Assembly: GCF_003259175.1 (NCBI RefSeq)
Contig: NZ_QGOK01000011.1
Span: 1-64,000, forward strand
DNA from: Marinomonas shanghaiensis
GTDB lineage: Bacteria > Pseudomonadota > Gammaproteobacteria > Pseudomonadales > Marinomonadaceae
DNA length: 64,000 nucleotides
Direction of reading: 5' to 3'
The notes under the pieces were generated by a model. It searched no databases and was not told the DNA's origin. It saw nothing but the letters and a program-made list of their open reading frames with translations. Position 1 is the stretch's first letter. Each line of letters starts with the position of its first letter. Shown piece by piece: positions 17,208-26,688 of this stretch. Both the position numbers and the translations under genes were made by a program.

Positions 17208-17804
17208 ATGCAATTAGTGGTAGGTACTTTATCCACTTGGTCTCTACGTGCTCGAATATGTGGGGCATTAGCAAATATTCCGTTAGACCTTGTACCGATA
17301 GATCTAAGTAAAATGGGTCATACAACGGAAGTGCGAAAATATTCTCCGACAGGACTGATGCCAGCTTTGTTGGTGGACGGTTTTATCGTACATGACTCTT
17401 TAGCAATTGCAGAGTATTTTAATGAATGCTCCAATGGCGCTTTGTATCCAAAAGCTCAATCAGAAAGAGCACAAGCTAGAAGTTTATGCATGGAAATGCA
17501 TTCAGGCTTCACGGCTCTGCGTAGCCAATGCCCGTTTACGTTAGCAAGTGTGGCACCATTAGAACATTTGACTGATTCCTTGAAAAAAGAAGTCGAACGC
17601 ATTGAGGTGATTTTTACTCAAGCCAAAGGGCCATTTATGTTTGAACAAGCTGGAGCTGTAGACGCTTTTTTCTCAATTTTGGCGTTTCGTTTGAATGCCT
17701 ATGGTGTTGTTTTGGGTGGTAAAGCAGGAGAATATCAGCGCAGTTTGTTGGAGTGGCCTTTATTAAAAAATGCAGTGTCAGAGGCTCGTCAATGGGCTGT
17801 TTGA
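17208..17804 (+). CDS. Glutathione S-transferase-family protein
   Basis: A 198-aa cytosolic protein with a thioredoxin-like N-terminal half (LVVGTLSTWSLRARICGALANIP, then TGLMPALLVDGFIVHDSLAIAEYF, with the conserved cis-Pro before the Leu-Val strand and the Asp-Ser glutathione contact) and a helical C-terminal half. It resembles small GSTs such as maleylacetoacetate isomerase-like enzymes, but no specific substrate is suggested. It may share a transcript with the upstream paeA-type gene. Confidence 0.84.
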   Translation: MQLVVGTLSTWSLRARICGALANIPLDLVPIDLSKMGHTTEVRKYSPTGLMPALLVDGFIVHDSLAIAEYFNECSNGALYPKAQSERAQARSLCMEMHSGFTALRSQCPFTLASVAPLEHLTDSLKKEVERIEVIFTQAKGPFMFEQAGAVDAFFSILAFRLNAYGVVLGGKAGEYQRSLLEWPLLKNAVSEARQWAV

Positions 17805-18006
17805 CATAATTTAAACGTGTTCAAATTGTGTCCTTTCTTCGATAAAACGATCCGCTTTTTTATGTTATAGCCACTATACGTCAAGAAAGAGGATGGTTAT
17901 TTGTGTAATGGGGAAAGAGACTTTCTTTAGAGGTTGCTGACGTATCCTTTCGTTTTTCAGTGCTAGCATGATATTTCCAACATCATCAAAGATAAGGAAA
18001 ACTAAA

Positions 18007-18147
18007 ATGTCTCGCTTAATTAAAAAATTAATGAATGTTCAAATGTTTAATAAGCAAGCTGCTCCCGTTGCAGAGGTTGAAACTGGGAGCAATTCTGATA
18101 TGGACGAATGGAAAGGCTGGGACGCATGGGTGGATATTAAAAAATAA
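18007..18147 (+). CDS. Unrecognised 46-aa protein
   Basis: A 46-codon frame from ATG to TAA, with AAGGA 8 nt upstream of the ATG. The product begins MSRLIKKLMNVQMF and ends DEWKGWDAWVDIKK: a basic amphipathic N-terminal helix, a Pro/Glu-rich linker and an acidic tail with three tryptophans. A terminator-like hairpin follows at 18222. Good ribosome-binding site, spacing and ending support a real gene; no family was recognised. It sits alone between the GST gene and the yqjD-like operon. Confidence 0.6.
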   Translation: MSRLIKKLMNVQMFNKQAAPVAEVETGSNSDMDEWKGWDAWVDIKK

Positions 18148-18482
18148 CGCTTTTATGGGTCATCGTTTAAACATTTATTAAAGATGCAATAAGCCAAAAG
18201 GGGTTATTATGGCTCAATCCTAAAAGGGCAGGAATAAAGCTAAGCTTTATTTTTGTCCTTTTTCATTTGTAGACTGTTGTACGTGTTTTATTGTGAGTAT
18301 AACGGCTTTTTATTGCGGAAATTCTTTAAAGAAGACTCATAAAAAAAGGAAAGAATATGCGTTTCGCTGGGTAAATTTGACCATTCTAAACGAACCACGT
18401 AGGGTTAAAAGGGTGATGTACGTTTTTTGTCGCTATATTGGCGTTGAAAAGTTAATTTTAATTCGAGTAAGGAGAATGAAGA
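18148..18482. other. 335-bp intergenic stretch
   Basis: Holds the hairpin terminator at 18222-18264 and then the promoter region of the yqjD-like operon. TTGACC (18379-18384 region) followed after 17 bp by TAGGGT is the only promoter-like pair I see, and it is weak. An open frame at 18293-18526 has no ribosome-binding site and runs into the next gene, so I do not call it. Confidence 0.45.
18222..18264 (+). terminator. Intrinsic terminator after the 46-aa gene
   Basis: AATAAAGC (18233-18240), loop TAA, GCTTTATT (18244-18251), extended by AAAAGG on the left against CCTTTTT on the right. The A and T tracts at the two ends would let it work in both directions. Confidence 0.7.
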
Positions 18483-18788
18483 ATGGCTACAACAACCAAA
18501 AGCACGACCCAATCAAAGGCCCATGAAAAAGTAGATAGTGTTGCCGAAGCGGCCCACAAAGGGGTGGACAGTGCAGCCGAAATGAAAGAACAGAGCCAAG
18601 AGCGTATTGAAGAAGTGGCTCAGCAAATCAGTGAACAAGCCCATAAAATTGCAGACACTGCGAAAAATCAATCGGAAAAAATCTCTTCAGCCGTAGGCGA
18701 ATATGCCAAAGAACACCCTGTTAAAACCATTGGTATCGCCTTTCTAGCGGGTGCCTTAGCCGCAAGTTTCCTTTGCAAACGTAAATAA
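18483..18788 (+). CDS. DUF883 (ElaB/YqjD-like) membrane-anchored protein
   Basis: A 101-aa protein: a long charged amphipathic helix with Ala/Glu/Lys heptads (AHEKVDSVAEAAHKGVDSAAE onward) followed by EHPVKTIGIAFLAGALAASFL, the C-terminal membrane anchor of the ElaB/YqjD/YgaM family, and a basic tail CKRK. In E. coli such proteins bind ribosomes at the inner membrane in stationary phase. AAGGAG lies 8 nt before the ATG. It heads a three-gene operon in the same order as E. coli yqjD-yqjE-yqjK, so it is most likely the YqjD counterpart. Confidence 0.85.
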   Translation: MATTTKSTTQSKAHEKVDSVAEAAHKGVDSAAEMKEQSQERIEEVAQQISEQAHKIADTAKNQSEKISSAVGEYAKEHPVKTIGIAFLAGALAASFLCKRK

Positions 18789-18805
18789 GCTGAGGAAAAC
18801 CATCC

Positions 18806-19183
18806 ATGGAAACACCACCGCACGGTGCTTCAGAGCAAGAACAATCTGATTTTGATGAGGTTATTAACACTCATAAAAGTTGGCTGAAGAGCGTATTAGG
18901 GCTGGGGGCTTTAGAGGCGAAATTGTGGGTTGCATCCAGTGCTCAGCTTCTTGCCTTAATGTGCGGTGTGATTTTTTTATTACTGACCACTTGGTTGTTA
19001 TTGATAGCGACCATTGCCGTTGTGGCGTGGAGTTATGGTTTTTCCCTTGTTGGTATTTTGTCTACCGCCACGTTAGCGACTTTTTTCAGCTCTTTTGCGC
19101 TGCTTTACTGGGTGAAACGAACGCTAAAAAACATGAACTTTGCTCGTACTTTAGATGCAGTTATTCCAACGGATGAGGATTAG
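18806..19183 (+). CDS. YqjE-like (phage-holin family, DUF1469) membrane protein
   Basis: A 125-aa protein with an acidic N terminus and two strong hydrophobic segments (QLLALMCGVIFLLLTTWLLL and LVGILSTATLATFFSSFALL) separated by a short turn, the layout of the holin_3_6/YqjE family. The holin name reflects topology; no lysis role is suggested here. It starts 17 bp after the DUF883 gene and is followed after 3 bp by the YqjK-like gene. Confidence 0.8.
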   Translation: METPPHGASEQEQSDFDEVINTHKSWLKSVLGLGALEAKLWVASSAQLLALMCGVIFLLLTTWLLLIATIAVVAWSYGFSLVGILSTATLATFFSSFALLYWVKRTLKNMNFARTLDAVIPTDED

Positions 19184-19186
19184 TCT

Positions 19187-19525
19187 ATGTTTGGCATTAA
19201 GCGAATGAATCAACAACGAGATCGTTTATATATGCGCACTCAGCTATTGGAGAAGCGTGCTAAACAATCCCGTGAAAAGGCGGTTGATAACCTATTAGAT
19301 AAAGCCACAAGCCCATCAGGTTTACTCGCGAGTTTTGTTTTGGGAGCAACGACACAGCTTGATATAACAAGAAAGGCGAGAAAAAATTTGCTTAATGGCG
19401 CTAGCCGAGATGTATTGAGTTTCTTAATGTCGCAAGTTTCTGCTTATATGGCCGTCAGTGCAGAACAAAATGAGACTTCTGCTGCAAATACAGTCTCCGA
19501 GCCAGACGAACCGCCTTCTAAATAG
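19187..19525 (+). CDS. YqjK-like small protein
   Basis: A 112-aa protein with a basic, arginine-rich N-terminal helix (RMNQQRDRLYMRTQLLEKRAKQSREKA), a moderately hydrophobic middle (SGLLASFVLGATTQL) and an acidic end. Its sequence alone would leave it hypothetical, but its place as third gene after yqjD- and yqjE-like genes, 3 bp from the second, supports a YqjK equivalent. GAGGAT precedes the ATG. Confidence 0.65.
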   Translation: MFGIKRMNQQRDRLYMRTQLLEKRAKQSREKAVDNLLDKATSPSGLLASFVLGATTQLDITRKARKNLLNGASRDVLSFLMSQVSAYMAVSAEQNETSAANTVSEPDEPPSK

Positions 19526-19745
19526 TGAAGAGAATTCAACTCACGCCATCCACTCAACCAATAATCCAAATGATAACCAGATATAAATTTGGTCTATCTA
19601 CGAATTTGTTCAAAAAAACGGCACTTATTTCTCGACTTTAGTGCTCTAAATCTCTATATTCGCCCATCTTTGTGTTTGTCTTTTGACCCTGATTTTGGGG
19701 TCTATATGAACGTTTTTCTTATCTCTTTGTTTAGGGCTTTTTCCT

Positions 19746-21329
19746 TTGATCTCCACGGCTAATATCACCATGCAATTTGGCGCAACGCCATTGTTTGAAA
19801 ACATCTCTGCAAAATTCGGTAACGGTAATCGTTATGGCTTAATTGGCGCAAATGGTTGCGGCAAGTCTACTTTCATGAAAATTCTCAGTGGGGCACTGAC
19901 ACCAACATCAGGCAATGTGTCTATCACACCGGGTGAAAAAGTGGGCACTTTGAGTCAAGATCAGTTTGCGTTCGAAGAGTATACGGTGGTTGATGCCGTT
20001 ATTATGGGGGATGTAGCGCTGTGGAAAGTCAAACAAGAGCGTGATGCGATTTATTCTAAGCCTGAAATGAGCGAAGAAGATGGCATGCGTGCCGGTGAAT
20101 TAGAAGCAGAATTCGCTGAAATGGATGGCTACAGTGCCGAAAGTCGTGCGGGTGACATTTTGTTGGAAGCCGGTATCGCTGAAGAGTTTCATTTTGGCTT
20201 GATGAGCCAAGTGGCACCTGGCTGGAAACTGCGTGTTTTGTTAGCGCAAGCCTTGTTTGCTAATCCCGATATCTTGTTATTAGATGAGCCGACGAACAAC
20301 TTGGATATCCATACCATTAATTGGTTGGCCGGTGTGTTGAATCAACGTAAATGCACCATGATTATCATTTCTCACGACCGTCACTTCTTGAATTCTGTCT
20401 GCACTCATATGGCCGACATTGACTTTGGTGAGTTGCGTATTTATCCAGGGAACTATGAATACTTCATGGAAGCCTCGTCATTGATTCGCGAACAGCTATT
20501 AACAGAGAATGCGAAGAAAAGTGCCGAAATGGATGATCTGCAGGCCTTCGTGAATCGTTTTTCTGCAAACGCATCGAAAGCCAAGCAAGCCAGTTCTCGT
20601 GCTAAGAAGCTGGAAAAAATTGAATTAGCGGAAGTGAAGCAATCTAGCCGAATGACGCCGTCGTTGACCTTTAAGCAAGATAAGAAACTTCATCGTCATG
20701 CATTGATTCTAGAAGACCTTGGGCATGGCTACGATGAGTTGTTGTTTTCTGGCGGCAATATGATCTTAGAGGCGGGTTCGCGATTGGCGATTATCGGTGA
20801 AAATGGTGCCGGTAAAACGACTTTTTTACGTTGTTTGATGAGAGAGCTGGATGCCAAACAGGGTGAGGTCAAATGGGCTGAAAACGCGGTGATTGGTTAC
20901 TGTCCGCAAGACAGTACGGAAGATTTCGATTGCGATTTAACCTTGTTTGACTGGATGTCTAAGTGGCGTACGGCCAAGCATGATGATTTAAAAGTGCGCG
21001 CTATGTTGGGACGTTTGCTGTTTACCGCGGATGACTTCAATAAAAAAGTACGCGTCTGTTCAGGTGGAGAGAAAAACCGTTTGTTGTTTGGTAAGTTGAT
21101 GATGATGGACTTAAACGTCTTGGTCATGGATGAGCCAACAAACCATATGGACATGGAGGCTATTGAAGCGTTAAACAATGCGTTGCTCGACTTTGATGGT
21201 ACCTTGATTTTTGTCAGCCACGATAGGGCGTTTGTGTCGTCGTTGGCGAACCGAGTGATCGAAATTAAAGGACGAAAGGTCATTGATTTCCAAGGTACAT
21301 ATGATGAGTATCTAGCTCACCAAGGTTGA
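19746..21329 (+). CDS. ybiT: ABC-F family ATPase YbiT
   Basis: A 527-aa protein with two ABC cassettes and no membrane segment: GANGCGKST and [11 protein letters not shown] in the first, [25 protein letters not shown] and MDEPTNHMD in the second, joined by a charged linker ([21 protein letters not shown]). Such proteins act on ribosomes rather than as transporters. The sequence follows E. coli YbiT from end to end (530 aa) as I remember it. The start must be the TTG at 19746: the product then opens like YbiT and the first in-frame ATG lies eight codons inside. AGGG stands 9 nt upstream. Confidence 0.9.
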   Translation: MISTANITMQFGATPLFENISAKFGNGNRYGLIGANGCGKSTFMKILSGALTPTSGNVSITPGEKVGTLSQDQFAFEEYTVVDAVIMGDVALWKVKQERDAIYSKPEMSEEDGMRAGELEAEFAEMDGYSAESRAGDILLEAGIAEEFHFGLMSQVAPGWKLRVLLAQALFANPDILLLDEPTNNLDIHTINWLAGVLNQRKCTMIIISHDRHFLNSVCTHMADIDFGELRIYPGNYEYFMEASSLIREQLLTENAKKSAEMDDLQAFVNRFSANASKAKQASSRAKKLEKIELAEVKQSSRMTPSLTFKQDKKLHRHALILEDLGHGYDELLFSGGNMILEAGSRLAIIGENGAGKTTFLRCLMRELDAKQGEVKWAENAVIGYCPQDSTEDFDCDLTLFDWMSKWRTAKHDDLKVRAMLGRLLFTADDFNKKVRVCSGGEKNRLLFGKLMMMDLNVLVMDEPTNHMDMEAIEALNNALLDFDGTLIFVSHDRAFVSSLANRVIEIKGRKVIDFQGTYDEYLAHQG

Positions 21330-21380
21330 TTTTGTTTAGACGTTGTTCTCGTCTTGCCTACACATAATACCTATTTAAAG

Positions 21381-21412
21381 CCGCTTTCTGGATGTCAGTA
21401 AGCGGTTTTTTT
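21381..21412 (+). terminator. ybiT terminator
   Basis: CCGCTT-t-CTG, loop GATGT, CAG-t-AAGCGG followed by a run of seven T. It lies 51 bp after the ybiT stop. Confidence 0.8.
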
Positions 21413-21455
21413 GTTTTATACTGGTGATTGTTTAGAACCTTGAAAGGGCGCTATT

Positions 21456-21848
21456 TTGAACTCAACCATACATAAAAAGTATCTGCTTGCGAAACCCGAG
21501 GCCGAAGAATATTTCCCATTTGATGACCACACTGCAGTATACAAAGTGCAAGGGAAGATGTTTGCCTTGCTGATCAAGAAACAAGGTCAGTGGTTGCTCA
21601 ATCTAAAATGCTCGCCAGATCATGCTATTGAGCTGCGCGATATTTTTCCTGAGGTTATTCCTGCATATCATATGAACAAACGCCATTGGAATTCCATCGT
21701 ATTGGATGGGAATTTACCCATTGGAGAAATTCAGCGGCAGATTGATCATTCTTATGCTTTGGTCGTGAAAGGCTTAAAAAAATCCATCAGAGAGGGTTTA
21801 GAGGTGCGCCATGGAGCAGATGTTTTGTACTGTCAACGCCCTATTTAA
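21456..21848 (+). CDS. MmcQ/YjbR-family protein
   Basis: A 130-aa protein of the YjbR (cyanobacterial-type DNA-binding-like) fold: KYLLAKPEAEEYFPF near the start, YKVQGKMFALLIK, LNLKCSPDHAIELRD, then MNKRHWNSIVLDGNLP, the most conserved stretch of the family. The fold resembles a double-wing DNA-binding protein but the function is unknown. The start is a TTG with AAAGGG 7 nt upstream; no ATG occurs before the conserved region. It precedes the Pho-box-controlled phoX gene in the same direction. Confidence 0.82.
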   Translation: MNSTIHKKYLLAKPEAEEYFPFDDHTAVYKVQGKMFALLIKKQGQWLLNLKCSPDHAIELRDIFPEVIPAYHMNKRHWNSIVLDGNLPIGEIQRQIDHSYALVVKGLKKSIREGLEVRHGADVLYCQRPI

Positions 21849-21889
21849 CCGGCAGAAGGCTAAGCTGTTAAAACGACTTTATCATCATA

Positions 21890-21932
21890 ATGTCGTTTAA
21901 CTGTCATCCTAATGTCATGTTTTGTTTATAGA
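21890..21932 (+). promoter_or_regulatory. Pho box and -10 of phoX
   Basis: Three direct repeats spaced exactly 11 bp apart: ATGTCGT (21890), CTGTCAT (21901) and ATGTCAT (21912), matching the PhoB half-site CTGTCAT. TATAGA (21927-21932) lies 8 bp further on as a -10 box. The gene behind it encodes an alkaline phosphatase, a classical Pho-regulon member. Confidence 0.85.
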
Positions 21933-22001
21933 TTAAGGATAACTTCTCTTGCAGGGGAGAAGGCTTTTTTTGTGTCAATCTATTAGACAATATAGGGCAG
22001 T

Positions 22002-23906
22002 ATGATGATTATTGAACAGAAGCAGAATTTGAGTTTTGATGAATTAGATGAGTTAGTGCGTCCAGCACCTGAAGTGGTTGAGTTTGAAGAAGTCGCTCAT
22101 AAAATGGTGTCTCGCCGTGGTTTCCTAAGCGGTGGTGCTGCAGTCGGCGCAAGTGCATTTGTGATGGGATCCACAACACTGGCCGCAGGCAAAGCGTTTG
22201 CTGCAGCGGATTCTGCAGAGTCTCGCTTAGCATTCAGTATGGTGAAAGCCAACACACTTGATACCATTACCGTACCTGAAGGTTATAAGTGGGAAGTGGT
22301 GGCGTCTTGGGGAGATCCATTGTTCAGTAATGCGCCAGCATTTGACCCAGCGACAGGTGGTACAGGCGCTTCTCAAGAATTGGCTTTTGGTGATCACAAC
22401 GATGGCATGGCTTTCTTTTCGAAAGATGGTAAACAGATTCTAGCCATCAATAACGAATACACGAATGAAAAAACATTGCATGCCAATCGCACCGACGGTA
22501 TGCCAATCAATGCTGACGATGTGCGTAAAAACAAAGCCGCTCATGGTGTCTCTATCATTGAAGTGGATCAGCGTGGCGGAAAGTGGGGGATTGTTCAAGA
22601 TTCGCCTTATAACCGTCGTATTACTGCTGACACGGAAATGGATATCACTGGCCCTGCTCGTGGTCATAAATGGATGCAAACTTCTGCGGATCCTAAAGGT
22701 GTTGTGGCGAAAGGTACTTGGAATAACTGTGGTAATGGCCAGACACCATGGGGCACTTATCTAACTTGTGAAGAAAATTTCAATGGCTACTTCACAGCAA
22801 GCAAAGATTTTAAAATGCCTGATGATTACAAACGTTATGGCGTCAGTACCGAAGGACGTTATGATTGGGCATTAGCCGATGATCGTTTTAATCTAGATAA
22901 AGAGCCGAATGAGCCGAATCGTTTTGGCTACGTGGTGGAAATTGATCCTTTAGATCCAACTTCTCGTCCTAAAAAGCGCACAGCTCTTGGTCGTTTTAAG
23001 CATGAAAATGCAGAGTTAGCCATTGCTGGAAATGGTCATGTTGTCGTCTACCTTGGTGATGATGAGCGTGGCGAGTTTTTGTACCGTTTTGTGTCCAAAC
23101 ACAAATATTTAGCGGGTGGTAACAATCGCGATCTGTTGGAAGAAGGCACTCTTTATGCGGCCAAATTTCATGATAACAATCGTGGTGAGTGGATTGCATT
23201 GACACCAAAATCTACTGGCATGACGGAAGCGGAAATTGCGATTCACACTCGTATGGCGGCCTCTAAAGTGGGTGCTACGACGATGGATCGTCCAGAATGG
23301 GTCGCTTCTCATCCCCATAAGGTAGAAGTCTATTGTGCATTAACCAACAATTCTAACCGTGGAGTGAAACCCAATGCGGGTGGCGATGAGACACCTGCTA
23401 CTGGACCCAACCCACGCGTTAAAAATAATTTTGGTCAGATCGTACGTTGGATGCCAATGAACGAAGATCATACCAGTGCCGAATTTAAATGGGATTTATT
23501 TGTGTTAGCAGGTAACCCAGCGGTTTACAGTGATGCCAATGCGGGTTCTAAAAATATTAACCAAGACAACATGTTTAACTCACCAGATGGTTTGAAGTTT
23601 GATTCCAAAGGTTTGTTATGGATTCAAACTGACGGTAACTATTCCAATGAAAAGGATTTCCAAGGTCAAGGGAATAACCAGATGTTGGTTGGCGACCCTG
23701 AAACGGGCGAGATTCGTCGTTTCTTAGTGGGACCAAAGGAATGTGAAATCACTGGTCTTGCGTGGAATGCAAATAAAACAGCCATGTTTATCAGTGTTCA
23801 ACATCCTGGTGAAGATGGCAATTCGCATTGGCCAAATGGCGGACAATCGGTTCCTCGTTCCAGTGTGGTTGCTATTTCCCGTGAAGATGGCGCTGTGATT
23901 GGCTAG
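22002..23906 (+). CDS. phoX: PhoX-type alkaline phosphatase
   Basis: A 634-aa exported enzyme that frees phosphate from organic phosphoesters. The N terminus has a twin-arginine signal (SRRGFLSGGAAVGASAFVMG, residues about 38-57) ending near AFAAAD, as expected for PhoX, which is folded with Fe and Ca before export. The DUF839/PhoX domain fills the rest: WGTYLTCEENFNGYF, GRFKHENAELAI, YLGDDERGEFLYRFVS, and SPDGLKFDSKGLLWIQTDGN contain conserved metal ligands. A Pho box precedes it and a strong terminator follows it, so it is transcribed alone. ATG at 22005 is an equally possible start. Confidence 0.93.
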   Translation: MMIIEQKQNLSFDELDELVRPAPEVVEFEEVAHKMVSRRGFLSGGAAVGASAFVMGSTTLAAGKAFAAADSAESRLAFSMVKANTLDTITVPEGYKWEVVASWGDPLFSNAPAFDPATGGTGASQELAFGDHNDGMAFFSKDGKQILAINNEYTNEKTLHANRTDGMPINADDVRKNKAAHGVSIIEVDQRGGKWGIVQDSPYNRRITADTEMDITGPARGHKWMQTSADPKGVVAKGTWNNCGNGQTPWGTYLTCEENFNGYFTASKDFKMPDDYKRYGVSTEGRYDWALADDRFNLDKEPNEPNRFGYVVEIDPLDPTSRPKKRTALGRFKHENAELAIAGNGHVVVYLGDDERGEFLYRFVSKHKYLAGGNNRDLLEEGTLYAAKFHDNNRGEWIALTPKSTGMTEAEIAIHTRMAASKVGATTMDRPEWVASHPHKVEVYCALTNNSNRGVKPNAGGDETPATGPNPRVKNNFGQIVRWMPMNEDHTSAEFKWDLFVLAGNPAVYSDANAGSKNINQDNMFNSPDGLKFDSKGLLWIQTDGNYSNEKDFQGQGNNQMLVGDPETGEIRRFLVGPKECEITGLAWNANKTAMFISVQHPGEDGNSHWPNGGQSVPRSSVVAISREDGAVIG

Positions 23907-23943
23907 TCTTTTTCAGTGACGCACTGAGACATTGCTCTTTTAT

Positions 23944-23979
23944 AAAAAAACCAGTATGTGAACGCATACTGGTTTTTTT
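23944..23979. terminator. phoX terminator
   Basis: AAAAAAACCAGTATG, loop TGAACG, CATACTGGTTTTTTT. The symmetric A and T tracts make it bidirectional, but no gene converges on it. Confidence 0.9.
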
Positions 23980-24151
23980 ATTTATTTGTAAGAAATCGTG
24001 ATTCACGTCAGACAGTGAATAAATTTTTCTTATACCCTGCTTTTTCGTTAGGAATAATTGGCCAATCTTGGTAATGTGCATACTAAGTGCAAGTGTCTTC
24101 GTATGGTTGTTATGTGGTGGTCATGACGCATAGAAAGCTAAGTGAGTCATA

Positions 24152-26563
24152 ATGGGTGTTGTTCTTTCTAGATCATTATTTATCAAGCAGGCTATTTTAA
24201 CGTTAGCCTTGGCTGTTGTTCTGAGTTTAGCCAGTAGTACCATTCAATTTTTTGAAGGGGTTCGGTACCAAAAAGAACAGATTGACCAGAACTTTGATGA
24301 GTTACTTGCTGTGGTTGAAAAACCGTTGGCTGAGGCCATCTTTCGCTTAGACACGGCCTTTGCGCAACAACAGATTAATAGTTTGCTGTCAACGCCTTCT
24401 ATTGCGCATGTGGAGGTTCGAGATGAATTGGGTGAGCTGTTTGTTGGCGCCACTGCAAAGGAACGTAATTTTTCCATTTCTCATTCATTAGCAGATTATT
24501 TTTTATCCGATTTGCAGGTCTATGACCGTAGCTTGCGTTTAGAGAAGCCTGTATTTCAAGCAGGTCATTTAATTGTCTTGCCGGAAAAGCGCTATTTGCT
24601 TGATAAAATACTCAAAGAACACTTTTCCAGTTTAACGTACAACTTATTTAAAGATCTGCTGCTTGCTTCTCTGATTTCTTTAGTTTTTTACTTCTTGGTG
24701 ACTCACCCTCTAATGCGTTTGACCGAGTCGTTAACGGCCCTTGAGCACAATCATTCACTACCACTATCGAGAGCATTTTATCGTCACCATAGATCAGATG
24801 AACTAGGTCATTTACAAGCGACTTTCTCACGTTTATGGAATAAATTGAGCGCGGCATTAAGCGATTTAGAGCGAAGTAATAGCCATACCAAGGCGATGAT
24901 AGAGCATGCCGCTGATGGTATTTTGTTATTGGATGAAAATAATAATATTACCTTGGTTAATACGGCCGCAGAATACATGTTGAAGAGAAAAGAAAAGGAT
25001 CTTCATTCTGCGTCATTAGAAAGTTTACACGTTCCGTCCTCTTGGCAGCCTTTTCTACAGACGTTAAATTCGCTACAAATCAACGAGCCTCTTACGGTCG
25101 AAACCCTTTATCGAATACAACATATTGAATTGCCGGTAGAGATACGCTTAGCCAAGTATACAATACAAAACAAGGTGGAAACCTTACTGCTTATCCGCGA
25201 TGTGTCTGAGCGTAAAGAAACAGAAGCACACATCCATCATCTTGCTTACTATGATCCTGTCACGAATTTACCAAATCGTCAGTATTTGGCGGATAAACTC
25301 CATGAGGCAATTCAGCGTCATCCGCAACGCCTAAGCTATTCTGCTGTGGTTTTTATGGATCTTGATCGATTCAAAACAATCAATGATTCTTTAGGGCACA
25401 ATGTTGGTGATCAGTTGCTCCGTTGTGTGGCTGCACAACTGGCTTTTCTGGTAGAAGATAATATGGTCTTTTCACGGATGGGGGGCGATGAATTTGCTTT
25501 TTTACTCACTCATGTCGGTAATGATAAAGAGCAGGTAGAAAAAGCCATAAACGGTTTTGCTGATAGTGTGATGTATGCGTGCCAGCAGGTTAAAAAAGCG
25601 GGCCATCATGAGGTGCATATTACCGCCAGTCTTGGTGCGACTATTTTTGACGGTAATGAAGGCTCTGCTGAAGTGATTTTAAAGCAAGCGGATACGGCGC
25701 TTTATCGAGCAAAAGAATCGGGCCGTAATACCTTCGCTTTGTACAAGTCTGAAATGCAGGCTGTTTCGGATGCGCGTCTTGAAATGGAGAAAGCGCTCCA
25801 TCATGCCACAGAATTTAAGCTGTTTAATTTGTATTACCAGCCTCAAACGAACGATAAAAATGAGCTCATCGGTGCTGAAGCTTTGATTCGTTGGAAGGAT
25901 GAGAAAAAAGGTTTTATTTCTCCTGCTGAGTTTATTCCTGTGGCTGAAGAAATAGGGCTCATTGTGGAAATCGGTCATTGGGTGCTGAATGAAGCACTGT
26001 CTCAAGTCGCGGCTTGGTTGAAAGAGGGTAAATGGCAGTTATCGTGGCGAATGTCGATTAATGTGAGTCCAATACAGTTTCAGCAAGTGGGTTTCTTACC
26101 GATGTTAAAAGCCCAGCTAGAAAAACACGATGTGCCTGCCAGCTGTGTGGATCTTGAGATTACCGAGAACATGCTACTGAACGATTTGTCGTCTTGTTTG
26201 GAGAAAATGAACGCGATCAAGGCGCTTGGCGTTCATCTTTCGATTGATGATTTTGGTACCGGCTACTCTTCTCTTAAGTACCTAAAATCTTTGCCCATTG
26301 ATCGATTAAAAATAGACCAATCCTTTGTGCGTGATTTGCTAACGGATAAAAGTGATGAGGCCATTGTTCACGCGGTGATTGCCATGGCAAAAGCACTCAA
26401 TATCAGTGTTCTTGCTGAAGGCGTGGAAACCTTGCCTCATTACGATAGGCTACGTGAGATTCATTGCTTTTTCTATCAAGGGTACTATTTTGGCCATCCT
26501 TTGCCGCCAAGCGAATTTATTGCGGCATTTGTTCCTGATTTGCCCAAATTTCCTCTATCATGA
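24152..26563 (+). CDS. Membrane GGDEF-EAL cyclic-di-GMP protein
   Basis: An 803-aa protein: transmembrane segments near residues 8-28 and 160-182 around a periplasmic sensor, a short HAMP-like linker, a PAS domain (residues about 245-355, HAADGILLLDENNNITLVN), a GGDEF domain with intact MGGDEF (near 450), and an EAL domain with EALIRW, INVSP, LEITEN, IDDFGTGYSSLKYL, LKIDQSF, AEGVET. Both active sites look complete. The usual inhibitory RxxD site ahead of GGDEF is absent (EDNM at that place), so product inhibition may be lost. Which activity dominates cannot be told from sequence. No regulatory gene adjoins. Confidence 0.9.
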   Translation: MGVVLSRSLFIKQAILTLALAVVLSLASSTIQFFEGVRYQKEQIDQNFDELLAVVEKPLAEAIFRLDTAFAQQQINSLLSTPSIAHVEVRDELGELFVGATAKERNFSISHSLADYFLSDLQVYDRSLRLEKPVFQAGHLIVLPEKRYLLDKILKEHFSSLTYNLFKDLLLASLISLVFYFLVTHPLMRLTESLTALEHNHSLPLSRAFYRHHRSDELGHLQATFSRLWNKLSAALSDLERSNSHTKAMIEHAADGILLLDENNNITLVNTAAEYMLKRKEKDLHSASLESLHVPSSWQPFLQTLNSLQINEPLTVETLYRIQHIELPVEIRLAKYTIQNKVETLLLIRDVSERKETEAHIHHLAYYDPVTNLPNRQYLADKLHEAIQRHPQRLSYSAVVFMDLDRFKTINDSLGHNVGDQLLRCVAAQLAFLVEDNMVFSRMGGDEFAFLLTHVGNDKEQVEKAINGFADSVMYACQQVKKAGHHEVHITASLGATIFDGNEGSAEVILKQADTALYRAKESGRNTFALYKSEMQAVSDARLEMEKALHHATEFKLFNLYYQPQTNDKNELIGAEALIRWKDEKKGFISPAEFIPVAEEIGLIVEIGHWVLNEALSQVAAWLKEGKWQLSWRMSINVSPIQFQQVGFLPMLKAQLEKHDVPASCVDLEITENMLLNDLSSCLEKMNAIKALGVHLSIDDFGTGYSSLKYLKSLPIDRLKIDQSFVRDLLTDKSDEAIVHAVIAMAKALNISVLAEGVETLPHYDRLREIHCFFYQGYYFGHPLPPSEFIAAFVPDLPKFPLS

Positions 26564-26688
26564 CAATGGCAAGAGAGAGGCATTTTTCGTCTTAATGCTA
26601 AATATATTAAGCGGCAGCTACGCTTCGTGTTTACTTTTGCTCAGTGTGCTGTATTTTCTAACCTCATATTTTGTTGTTAGGAGTGCCT

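Noticed and set aside
18293..18526. 77-codon frame ahead of the yqjD-like gene
   Set aside because: It has no ribosome-binding site, runs into the start of the DUF883 gene in another frame and looks like AT-rich intergenic sequence when translated.
18806..19183. Phage holin or prophage remnant
   Set aside because: The gene is the middle one of a yqjD-yqjE-yqjK-like operon and no phage gene is near.
24057..24066. 10-bp palindrome ATTGGCCAAT upstream of the GGDEF-EAL gene
   Set aside because: Short, single and without a matching regulator or second copy nearby.
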